Below the pieces are notes generated by a model. That model did not search any database, was not told the origin of the DNA, and was given only the letters and a program-made list of their open reading frames with translations. A program made the translations under genes and the position numbers. This document shows, piece by piece, positions 8,187-15,223 of a stretch of DNA of 64,000 nucleotides; the stretch's first letter is position 1; each line of letters begins with the position of its first letter. Origin of the DNA: Polaribacter irgensii 23-P (GTDB taxonomy: Bacteria > Bacteroidota > Bacteroidia > Flavobacteriales > Flavobacteriaceae); assembly GCF_000153225.1 (NCBI RefSeq), contig NZ_CH724148.1, positions 1,299,538 through 1,363,537 of the forward strand, read 5' to 3'.

Positions 8187-8921
8187 TTATTTTTTATTGT
8201 ATTTTTTCAATTCTTTTACTGCTTCTTTAGTGGTAAAAACGTGGCTAGCAATCATTCTGAAATTTACAAGAGCTGCTTCATAACCGTTTAGTCCTGGTAA
8301 AATTGCTGCTGCGGTTGCATCTTTTACAACAGAAACATCAAAACCAGATTCTACTAAGTCTCTCATATGTGATTCTGTACAAAGATTAGCCGACATTCCT
8401 GCTAAAACTACTTTACTAAATCCGTGTTTACGTAATTGCAAGGCTAAATCGTTAGACTCTGGACCATACACTTTATGAGGGCTTGTAACAATTACATTAT
8501 CTCCATCAATATATTTCTTGTATTTATCTAACCAATCTGCTCCAGACCCCTCAAAACCTTCTGTCGATAAAGCATCTGTTCTGTCAAACATTCCAATCTT
8601 GTGCATTAATACTTCTAATGCACCTTCAATTTGCCAAGAATGGTCGTGTTTGTAATAATAATGTGGTGATACAAATACAGTGATACCTTTTTCTTTTGCT
8701 ACTTTAAAAAGTGCTTCGATATTGTCTACGGTATTGTTGTCTGTTACGCTTTGTCCCACAACTCCCCAAGTTACTCCATCTGGACTTAAAAAATCGTTTT
8801 GAGGATCTGTAATTACAATTGCAGTATTTTCATCTACTGTAAATCCTGGATCTGGTAATTGAGCAAACATACTTGTTACACATGCTACTACTAATACTAA
8901 TGTTACTGATAATTTTTTCAT
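8187..8921 (-). CDS. Exported isochorismatase-family cysteine hydrolase
   Basis: 244 aa. A signal peptide (residues 1-20, ending SMFA) predicts export. The isochorismatase fold has the D-K-C triad: D in ITDPQNDF (about residue 39), K in SPHKVYG (about 149) and C in ANLCTESH (about 181). The family hydrolyses amides, isochorismate, nicotinamide or N-carbamoyl compounds, and export is unusual for it. It lies upstream of a type B repeat in a 2.4-kb segment with an AhpD-like gene and an AraC regulator in the same direction. I infer an operon-like unit responding to a small molecule, but the substrate is unknown. Confidence 0.85.
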   Translation of the reverse strand: MKKLSVTLVLVVACVTSMFAQLPDPGFTVDENTAIVITDPQNDFLSPDGVTWGVVGQSVTDNNTVDNIEALFKVAKEKGITVFVSPHYYYKHDHSWQIEGALEVLMHKIGMFDRTDALSTEGFEGSGADWLDKYKKYIDGDNVIVTSPHKVYGPESNDLALQLRKHGFSKVVLAGMSANLCTESHMRDLVESGFDVSVVKDATAAAILPGLNGYEAALVNFRMIASHVFTTKEAVKELKKYNKK

Positions 8922-8988
8922 TTTAGTTTCATTTTAAAAATTAATTATTTAGTGATGTATTATATCTTTGAATACCTCATCACTTTTT

Positions 8989-9536
8989 TTATGATTTGAT
9001 TAATTCTAATTCTTGAGCTACTGGAAAATCAATATCGATTTGAGTTAATTTGTGTAGGTAGTTCATTACAACTTTGTCACCTACTGCTAAAATAACATCA
9101 ACTAAAGTTTCTTTTGAATAGCCAACGTTAAAAAAGTCTTCTAGTATTGTGTCATCAAATTTTCCTTTGTTGATGGTAATAGCTTTTGCTACTTTAACAA
9201 GGGCATCAAATTTTTCGTTAGTGGAAAAATAACCTTGTCTTAATTCTAAAATTTGTTCATCTGTAAAACCATTAATTTTACCAAATACGGTATGGGCAGA
9301 TAAGCAATAGTTACACCCGTTTACTTGGCTAACTATTAAGTTCACAACTTCCTTTTCTTTTTTAGAAAGAGACGTTTTAGCATTTTGAAATTGTAAATAA
9401 TTTCCTAAAGCAGTATCAGAATATGCAATCGTTGCATAAAGGTTAGGTACAAAACCTACTGCTTTTTTAAGTCTTCAAAAATTTCTTGATTTTTTGAAGA
9501 GACCTCTTCTCTTGTTGGTACATTAAAATTTGTCAT
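8989..9536 (-). pseudogene. AhpD/carboxymuconolactone decarboxylase-like gene with frameshift
   Basis: The intact reading would be about 182 aa. The ATG at 9534-9536 opens MTNFNVPTREEVSSKNQ, and the frame breaks at a run of six A (plus-strand T run 9463-9468). Seven would restore DLKKAVGFVPNLYA and join the rest. The downstream part has the CxxC peroxidase motif GCNYCLSAH (the AhpD-like E..CxxC..H site). A GTG start at 9345 would give a 118-aa fragment lacking the first helices. It could be a real knockout, a slippage site or a sequencing error at the homopolymer. Known relatives are alkylhydroperoxidase-like proteins protecting against peroxides. Confidence 0.75.
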
Positions 9537-9635
9537 AATATTCTGTTTTTAAATTTGTTTATCATTATTTATAGTGCAAAGATGCGAACAGAATACAATG
9601 TTTTATTAGGTAGGTTTTCCCTTAATGTTGGCAAT

Positions 9636-10466
9636 TTATCCCAAAAGAGATTTTTCTCGATATTTTGAAGGAGAAAGACCTTCTTGTTTCTTAAAAAATC
9701 GACTAAATGACTGAATGTCATCATAGCCAATTTTAAAAGCGATTTCTTGAATTTGTATGTCAGAATAAAATAGCAACCGTTTTGCTTCAAGCATTTTACG
9801 GTCTTGGATATAACTTAATGGTGTTTTTGTTCCTTTTTTTGAAAAAATATTGGAAATTGTTTTAGGGGATTTATACAATAAATCTGCATATTCGGCTACA
9901 GTATGTTTTGTGTTAAAATGCTGCTCTACTAAAAAATTAAATTCTCTAATAATATCGCTTTCCTTTTTAATTTTCGAAAATTGGTGTTGCTCCTTATATA
10001 ATTGTGTACATAATATCAGGTATCGTTTTAACATCATTTGCAACATACCTATTTGTAAGTTGTCTTTAGATTGCATTTCTATTGAAAACATTTTCCAGAG
10101 AATTTGAAAATGTTCTATTCCTTTATTTGGAATAGTAATAATTGGTACTTGAGATGCACCAAAAAATAAAATTCCTTTACAACTTACTTCAATATCGTGA
10201 TCTATGATACAAAAAAAAGGTCTGTTAAATCTTAAAAACTTAATCTCACCCTTTTTAATCACTTTTACTTTATGAAATTCGGTAAGAAAAATAATTTGAT
10301 TTTTAGCAAAGTGATAGTTTTTGCCATCAATTATAAACTCATTGTTACCTGTTTGAAACCATAGTACTGTTAAAATTTTTGCTTCTGGATTATCGAAAAT
10401 ACCACAATCCAGAATTCCAAGTTCTTTCAGTTCTATAAAATTGTCTGTTTTTCCTTTTATTTTCAT
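9636..10466 (-). CDS. AraC-family transcriptional regulator
   Basis: 276 aa. The N-terminal cupin-like sensor domain (residues 1-150) includes ILTVLWFQTGNNEFIIDGK. The C-terminal double helix-turn-helix (about residues 175-270) has HTVAEYADLLYKSPKTISNI and IQEIAFKIGYDDIQSFSRFF, the classic second HTH with GY-D--SFSR-F. It probably controls the AhpD-like and isochorismatase genes that follow it on the same strand. The start lies 17 bp from site 11, so this regulator occupies the cassette end nearest the recombinase. Confidence 0.9.
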   Translation of the reverse strand: MKIKGKTDNFIELKELGILDCGIFDNPEAKILTVLWFQTGNNEFIIDGKNYHFAKNQIIFLTEFHKVKVIKKGEIKFLRFNRPFFCIIDHDIEVSCKGILFFGASQVPIITIPNKGIEHFQILWKMFSIEMQSKDNLQIGMLQMMLKRYLILCTQLYKEQHQFSKIKKESDIIREFNFLVEQHFNTKHTVAEYADLLYKSPKTISNIFSKKGTKTPLSYIQDRKMLEAKRLLFYSDIQIQEIAFKIGYDDIQSFSRFFKKQEGLSPSKYREKSLLG

Positions 10467-10483
10467 TTTTTTTAATGACAGCC

Positions 10484-10669
10484 AACGTCTCGGCTATGGT
10501 TAGTGCGGGAGTAGGAGAGTAGTGAACTTTCGAACTGGAACTTAGCCAAAACTTTTTATTTTGTTTTATCTTTTCATTTTAAAGCCAAATCAAAAGATTT
10601 GGCGGACTTAGTAAATGTACCAAAACTTTAGGTTAAGCACCAAAACCCGTATTAATTATAGCCATTGTT
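10484..10669 (-). repeat. attC-like site 11 (long class)
   Basis: 186 bp. The arms AACGTCTCGGCTATGGTTAG and TTAATTATAGCCATTGTT pair, and GCCAAATC / GATTTGGC forms an inner hairpin. Beyond the arms come GTGCGGG and CCCGTAT, also complementary. Confidence 0.85.
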
Positions 10670-10680
10670 GGCAGTTGGCC

Positions 10681-11610
10681 TTATTTTTTATAGTTAATAT
10701 AATTTCTTTTATTTAAATCTAAATAGTCGTTTCTAATTGTCAAATACCATTTTCGGTATTCATCAAGTTTTTCTGGCACTCTTTTTCTAATAAATATATT
10801 ATAAATTTCAAGTAGTAAAGATGCGGTATTAAAAGTCACATTTTGAGTATGCTCGAAATCTCGAATTTGAATAATTTGAGCGCTGTCGTTACCGACATAA
10901 ACCATTCCCTTTGTCAAATTAAGTCCGTGAACATTTTCGGAATATTTTCTGTAGAAAAATTCGTAACGTATATTCTTCTTTAACTTTTGTGCTAATTGCT
11001 CCAAATTGTCAGGACCATTATATAAAGAATACCAATTTGGATTTTTCCTCTTTTTAGATGTTCTTAAATATTCTTTTTGAACTTCTGAAAATTCGGGCTT
11101 CTCCAACAAACTCTTTTTGGATTCTTTAGTTTTAATAATTTCGGGATGATCCATAAATTTGTCAAAATTCAAATTCAATTCATCTTTTTCAATTTGAATT
11201 TTAAATTGTGATGAACTATTTTCTGTCTTGATAAATTTATTATAATATTTGATGTCTTTATTGGCTTTTGCAACCATATAAGATAATACCCTTTGTCTTT
11301 CCTTTTCCTCCAACATATAAATTAACTGAAGGATATTTTCTATTAAAGTTCTTAAGATTATTTTTGAAGGGTCAATTGATGATTCTTTAATTAAGATTGA
11401 AATGGAATCACTAAGTTCTAATATATTTCTGAAAAACAAGGTCGGGATATTATTATCTTTTCCTTCCCTTTTTACTTCAACATCCCATTTTAAAATATGT
11501 GTTCCGAAATTCACAATTTCAGCAACTAGTTTCGAGAAATGATTTTGAATTTTAATCAAATATTCATCTCGATTCAATGGGAGTATGTCGTCAATTGGGT
11601 TAGTTTTCAT
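10681..11610 (-). CDS. DUF5677-like protein (cassette cargo)
   Basis: 309 aa from the ATG at 11608-11610 (MKTNPIDDILPL). A TTG further upstream at 11628 lies inside site 12 and is unlikely. The largely helical sequence, with the centre FRNILELSDSISILIKESS and ILRTLIENILQLIYMLEEKE then RKYSENVHGLN, matches the DUF5677 pattern, a helical bundle with a conserved Arg/Glu face and a late S-x-x-VH. The family is often seen in accessory regions. A role in phage or abortive defence is possible but not shown. The stop lies 12 bp from site 11. Confidence 0.75.
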   Translation of the reverse strand: MKTNPIDDILPLNRDEYLIKIQNHFSKLVAEIVNFGTHILKWDVEVKREGKDNNIPTLFFRNILELSDSISILIKESSIDPSKIILRTLIENILQLIYMLEEKERQRVLSYMVAKANKDIKYYNKFIKTENSSSQFKIQIEKDELNLNFDKFMDHPEIIKTKESKKSLLEKPEFSEVQKEYLRTSKKRKNPNWYSLYNGPDNLEQLAQKLKKNIRYEFFYRKYSENVHGLNLTKGMVYVGNDSAQIIQIRDFEHTQNVTFNTASLLLEIYNIFIRKRVPEKLDEYRKWYLTIRNDYLDLNKRNYINYKK

Positions 11611-11626
11611 TTTTCGGCTTACTGCC

Positions 11627-11750
11627 AACGTGTTTGTGTAAGTTTAGTTGCGGCTTTGAGAAGTGAAATTAGTACATAAACGACAAACAGAGGGTCTGCG
11701 AGGACTTTCGTAAGTAGGCTAGGATCGAGCAATTAAATTTACACGGTGTT
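11627..11750 (-). repeat. attC-like site 12 (short class)
   Basis: 124 bp. The inner stem is weakened (GAGGGTCTGCGAGGACTTTC) and the arm reads GCGGCTTTGAG rather than GCGTGTTTTAAG, making it the most diverged short-class site. Confidence 0.85.
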
Positions 11751-11776
11751 GCCATTTCGTTGTTTCAATTCCGTTT

Positions 11777-12043
11777 TTATTTCCTTTTTAATTTTTTTTT
11801 TAAATATAATTCACTGAAATACTTAAAACGTTTGCCAGGGATTATCATTTTCCAAATATCTTGTTTTTGGATTATGTTTTTATCTGCAAGTCTTTTCCCG
11901 TCCACATAAGTTCTGAATATTAAAGCATAAAAAAATAAAAGCAAAACGAACAATGTTGGGTTCATCAAGTCTGTTTTACTTAGCCAGTTTAATATTCCAA
12001 GTGGCAATAAGATTGTTAAATAGTAGATAAATAAATTTTTCAT
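11777..12043 (-). CDS. Small membrane protein (cassette cargo)
   Basis: 88 aa from the ATG at 12041-12043 (MKNLFIYYLT). The longer frame from 12094 adds a low-complexity stretch and is less likely. Two hydrophobic segments (about residues 4-19 and 26-43) precede a basic tail rich in Lys (ending KKKLKRK). No family is recognised. It shares its cassette with the 77-aa gene at 12206-12439. The 160 bp between them contain a frame reading ELFTQSELKKFEKEY to a stop without a start codon, apparently a gene remnant. Confidence 0.5.
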   Translation of the reverse strand: MKNLFIYYLTILLPLGILNWLSKTDLMNPTLFVLLLFFYALIFRTYVDGKRLADKNIIQKQDIWKMIIPGKRFKYFSELYLKKKLKRK

Positions 12044-12205
12044 TTTTTTTATTTTAATCGTTAGAGTAAATGTATTCAGCGTATTCTTTCTCAAACTTTT
12101 TTAATTCCGATTGAGTGAAAAGTTCCGAGACTTTCTAAATTCCGCATACAAATTGGTTTTTAGTTTTTCAATTTAGATTCTGACAACAAACTAAAACTTC
12201 AGTTT

Positions 12206-12439
12206 TTATATGGAAATGGGTTTTCTTAAAAAAATCCACATCACTTGCATTTTTTTTTCTGATTGAGTTTCATATTCTTTTATTCTTGGTGATAAAATTG
12301 CCATAATTCCAGCACTAATCATTGCTTTATAAGGATTTTCTAAATTTTCGAAAGAAAAGTGTAAAATTATCCAAACGATTAGAAAAATAATAAATGATAT
12401 TAAATATCTTAAAATAATAACTTTAGTTTTTTTGTTCAT
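12206..12439 (-). CDS. Small membrane protein (cassette cargo)
   Basis: 77 aa with a basic start (MNKKTKVIILR), one clear TM helix (about residues 10-28) and a second weak one (about 39-51). No known family. It starts 37 bp from site 13. With the 88-aa gene downstream it makes a two-gene cassette with ends GCCATT and AATGGC. Confidence 0.5.
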   Translation of the reverse strand: MNKKTKVIILRYLISFIIFLIVWIILHFSFENLENPYKAMISAGIMAILSPRIKEYETQSEKKMQVMWIFLRKPISI

Positions 12440-12476
12440 GTTTCAAATATTTGAGTGCGTTCCGTCAATGAATGGC

Positions 12477-12601
12477 AACGTGTTTGTACAAGATTAGTTG
12501 CTGTGTTTAAGCACTTAAGTTAATAAATAATAACTGAATAGAAAGTCCGCGAGGACTTTCCTAAATAAGCCAATATAAAGCAATTAATTTTGTAAGGTGT
12601 T
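12477..12601 (-). repeat. attC-like site 13 (short class)
   Basis: 125 bp with the GCGAG inner loop. The right end TTGTAAGGTGTT pairs with GTGTTTGTACAAG. Its last two bases form part of the stop codon of the HNH-like gene. Confidence 0.9.
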
Positions 12602-13364
12602 ATGTGCTGCCTTTTAACTCTTTTTCACTTCTATAGTCCATTGGAAAAGGATAATATGTTGGGTATTTATTCAAAATAATCATCGAATTTTTCATTTCTT
12701 TATTTTTGTCATAATCTTTAAAACTAGTTATTTCCGTTAATTTCATTAATTGATTAGGATTATCTAAACTCAAGACAAAACCAAAAGGGCTGAAAGTAAA
12801 TTCGCATATTGCTCCATGTAAGTTCGTATAATGAATGGTTCCGTTTCTGTTTTGACCCTCATTATTCAAATACATATAAAATCTATATTTTTCAGATAAC
12901 TCCATTAATTTTTCATTCTTAACAAATTCCAAAAGTTCAGGATAACATTCGGTAAAAACAAAATTATTTGAAGCAATGAAAATTGCCGTTATTTGTTTCA
13001 GAAATTTAAGAAGATTTATGTCAGAAATATCGAATTGAAAGGCTTTAATATTTTTATCATTTGATTGAATTATATTCATTGCTATATGTGCGAAATCTTT
13101 GTAAGTCCTAACATACTTTGAGCCGAGATATCCATTACAATCAATACAAAAACTATATTCTCCAATTCCACCCTGTTCTTTTCTTGTTTTAGGTTTAAGA
13201 TTTTCAAAAGTATATTCTTTCGCTTTTTTATAATATTCAGTCTGTTCTAAAATGTAGTATTTTGTTTCTTTATTAAATGCTGAACGTGGTGGAATATGCT
13301 CGAAATTCAATTCTTTTGTTTCTAGGCATAGTTTACATTTTCCAACTTTTGTTCTTTTTCTCAT
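12600..13364 (-). CDS. HNH-endonuclease-like protein (cassette cargo)
   Basis: 254 aa. Residues 10-13 (CKLC) and a second pair (CIDC near residues 73-76) make a four-Cys zinc site. Between them lies NFEHIPPRSAFN, with the His of an HNH/McrA-like beta-beta-alpha metal motif, and FCIDCNGYLGSKY supplies the Asn. The remaining 170 residues have no recognised domain. Such proteins cut DNA in restriction or phage-defence settings, but specificity is unknown. The stop TAA (12600-12602) overlaps the end of site 13, so the cassette carries almost no spare sequence. The start is 19 bp from site 14. Confidence 0.75.
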   Translation of the reverse strand: MRKRTKVGKCKLCLETKELNFEHIPPRSAFNKETKYYILEQTEYYKKAKEYTFENLKPKTRKEQGGIGEYSFCIDCNGYLGSKYVRTYKDFAHIAMNIIQSNDKNIKAFQFDISDINLLKFLKQITAIFIASNNFVFTECYPELLEFVKNEKLMELSEKYRFYMYLNNEGQNRNGTIHYTNLHGAICEFTFSPFGFVLSLDNPNQLMKLTEITSFKDYDKNKEMKNSMIILNKYPTYYPFPMDYRSEKELKGST

Positions 13365-13383
13365 TTTTTGTTAGGTTGCACAT

Positions 13384-13509
13384 AACGTCTTTCTATAAGG
13401 TTATTTGCGTGTTTCAAGCACTATAGTTAGTAAATAAAACACAAACCAAGAAAGACCGCAAGGACTTTCGTAAATAAGCTAAAACCAGCAATTAATTTTA
13501 TACATTGTT
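13384..13509 (-). repeat. attC-like site 14 (short class, nearest the recombinase)
   Basis: 126 bp. The left arm AACGTCTTTCTATAAGGTTA and the right end ATTTTATACATTGTT use the TTGTT ending of the long class with a short-class interior (GAAAGACCGCAAGGACTTTC). It is therefore intermediate between the two classes. Confidence 0.85.
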
Positions 13510-13741
13510 GGCAACAGTATTTTTATTTTCCGATTTCCCTTTCTTTTCTAAAACTCTAATTTTGCGTGACTTTTTAAAATTTAAAAACTTTTATTCAACT
13601 TTAATTTTTTCGTAATTTACTTATTTTCATAAACTTGTTCAATTCCGATTGAATGATAATTTCGCCATAATTTTTGGAGTTCAATTCAGTTTTTTGTAAT
13701 TTGATTCATTTCTCATTATTGGGAATTCCGCAACACTTTTT

Positions 13742-13924
13742 TCAAGAGTCAGTTCGGTTTCTCATAATTGATTTAATCAATTTATAACAATATAAAATTC
13801 CGAGTAAAAACATAGCTCCGCAAAACCAATATTCCGCTTTTGAGTAATAACTTATTCCGCCAAATATTCCAAATACTGTCCATAATAGATTCGCTAGAAC
13901 TTCGGTTTTATTCAATTTGTTCAT
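13742..13924 (-). CDS. Small two-TM protein, first cassette of the array
   Basis: 60 aa with two hydrophobic segments (about residues 9-27 and 30-49; VFGIFGGISYYSKAEYWFCG) and a basic tail. No family is recognised. In integron logic this cassette lies next to the attachment site and is therefore the most recently inserted. The segment ends GGCAA and TTGCC are complementary. The 230 bp between the stop and site 14 hold no gene, but contain AATTCCGATTG (13641-13651). Confidence 0.5.
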   Translation of the reverse strand: MNKLNKTEVLANLLWTVFGIFGGISYYSKAEYWFCGAMFLLGILYCYKLIKSIMRNRTDS

Positions 13925-13945
13925 GTTTTCTGTTTGTCTGTTATA

Positions 13946-14060
13946 TTATTGCCAACTTGTATATAGGCTTACCTTTTATCCGCATAAGACTCCATATTGG
14001 GGGGATATGCGGAAGTTTAGTGTTTATAGTATGCTTTTGTTTTTGCATAAAAATAGGGGA
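13946..14060 (-). other. Candidate attI-like attachment region beside the recombinase
   Basis: The first cassette ends TTGCC at 13953 and is followed by AACTTGTATATAGGCTTACC, which looks like a single outer arm of the cassette repeats (compare AACGTCTTTCTATAAGG in site 14). No matching right arm is present. Farther along, TCCGCATA (about 13979) and TATGCGGA (about 14006) form an 8-bp hairpin. A lone half-site between integrase and first cassette is what an attI would look like. The hairpin could instead be the terminator of the recombinase operon. Confidence 0.6.
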
Positions 14061-15185
14061 TTAAAACAAATCATTAAACGGATTTTTAATTTTTTTTAAA
14101 CTTGTTTGTGTAACATGGGTATAGATCATCGTGGTTTTGGGGCTACTGTGGCCCAAGAGCTCTTGAATATATCGAATGTCGGTCCCCTTTTCTAACAGAT
14201 GAGTGGCAAAACTGTGCCGTAAAGAATGCAACGTTGCTTTCTTGCGAATACCTGCTTTAAACAAAGCGTTTTTTAATACTTTTTGTGCACTTGCATCGCT
14301 ATAGGTGCTTCCGTTTGCTCCTTCAAATAGAGAGTTCTTCGGTCTGTAAGCAACGTAATAATCCCTTAAAATTTTTAGAAAAACTGGAGACAAAAGGGTA
14401 TATCTGTCTTTTTTTCCTTTCGCTTGCCGACCATAAATGAGCATTCTCTGACAGTCAATATCAGTTACTTCTAAAGTAATCGCCTCACCAATCCGCAAGC
14501 CAGCAGAATACAACAGGCTTAAAAGAGCTTTGTGTTTTAAGTTGGTAATTGTACTAAAAATGGCTTTTATTTCAGCACCACTTAATATAATGGGTAATTT
14601 CTTTTCTTTTCGAGGTCTTTCAATCGGGATTTCTTCGTAGGCATATCCTTTATAGGCAAAAAACTTTTGTATGCCACCGATAAACTGATTTTGATAGGAA
14701 ATAGACTTGTTGGGTACGAAAATAGAATCATAGTTAAAAGCTGCTACTGTTTTCATCGAGAACAAATCCGCTTTTTTTAAGAGAGCATACCGAATATAGG
14801 TAGCCGTGACAGTAACATAGGTATGCACTGTGTTTTTACTCAATCTTTTTTGAAACAGCCATTTTTTAAATTTGCGTACATCAGTCATATATAATTCTGG
14901 TATTTCAGCTATTAAATGCGAATTTCTTTTTTCTGCGATGCTGCTTTTATTAATAAAAGGTTGCAACTCTAAAGAGACAACAGTCCAGTTCGGTTTTTTA
15001 AAATGGGTAAAAATAAGGGCGATATTTTCTAAAGAGAGCTCCATATAAAAACAACGCAAGGTGCGACTCCAAGAAACGTTGTCAAGGTTTTGAAGATGGT
15101 TTTTGATCTCATCATCATACGAAAACCGAATAGAAAGCACGTTTTTAGTCCGATGTTTAGCGGTACTTAAAGTTATTTTTTTCAT
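14061..15185 (-). CDS. Tyrosine recombinase, probable cassette integrase
   Basis: 374 aa. It has an extra N-terminal domain (residues 1-78), a SAM-like core-binding domain (about 90-185) and a catalytic domain (about 195-360). Catalytic residues are R231 (GLRIGE), K256-K259 region (QAKGKKDR), H320 and R323 (HSLRH), H346 (LLGHSS) and nucleophile Y355 (MIYTHV). The length between R231 and H320 is like XerC/D, and the additional helix that IntI proteins carry before HxLRH is absent. The gene is 39 bp downstream of the DnaE-type polymerase gene, and its 3' end faces the cassette array, in the same direction as the cargo. I infer that it integrates and excises the cassettes. It could instead be a resident Xer-like enzyme. 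Confidence 0.85.
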   Translation of the reverse strand: MKKITLSTAKHRTKNVLSIRFSYDDEIKNHLQNLDNVSWSRTLRCFYMELSLENIALIFTHFKKPNWTVVSLELQPFINKSSIAEKRNSHLIAEIPELYMTDVRKFKKWLFQKRLSKNTVHTYVTVTATYIRYALLKKADLFSMKTVAAFNYDSIFVPNKSISYQNQFIGGIQKFFAYKGYAYEEIPIERPRKEKKLPIILSGAEIKAIFSTITNLKHKALLSLLYSAGLRIGEAITLEVTDIDCQRMLIYGRQAKGKKDRYTLLSPVFLKILRDYYVAYRPKNSLFEGANGSTYSDASAQKVLKNALFKAGIRKKATLHSLRHSFATHLLEKGTDIRYIQELLGHSSPKTTMIYTHVTQTSLKKIKNPFNDLF

Positions 15186-15223
15186 ACAGTGTATGATATA
15201 AATTTAAGCTTTTTAATTGATAA

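Larger units (their letters stand above)
401..13953 (-). other. Integron-like cassette array: 14 attC-like sites and 14 complete cassette segments
   Basis: Seen directly: fourteen long palindromic repeats beginning AACG and ending TGTT (plus strand) separate segments of about 440-2400 bp with unrelated genes. The segments start and end with mutually complementary sequence of about 5-7 nt, different in each segment; for example GTAATGC at 2742 pairs with GCATTAC ending at 3180, and GCCCACA at 4359 with TGTGGGC ending at 5533. All fourteen follow the rule, one with a mismatch. Known: in classical integrons the two outer core half-sites of a cassette (RYYYAAC, GTTRRRY) are complementary, and attC is completed when the cassette is circular. 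Inferred: these are mobile cassettes inserted next to the tyrosine recombinase at 14061-15185. Cargo is on the minus strand except in one cassette. The array continues past the left edge. Confidence 0.85.

Noticed and set aside
401..13509. The array repeats as a CRISPR array
   Set aside because: Repeats are 124-187 bp, palindromic, imperfect and separated by whole genes of 0.4-2.4 kb, with no cas genes in the window.
401..13509. The array repeats as MITEs or insertion-sequence ends
   Set aside because: Flanking bases are complementary within each segment rather than duplicated directly, and no transposase lies inside or near.
14061..15185. The recombinase as chromosomal XerC or XerD
   Set aside because: Although the catalytic domain is Xer-like, the extra N-terminal domain, the SOS-type operon and the adjoining array do not fit the housekeeping dif enzymes. 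Not excluded outright.
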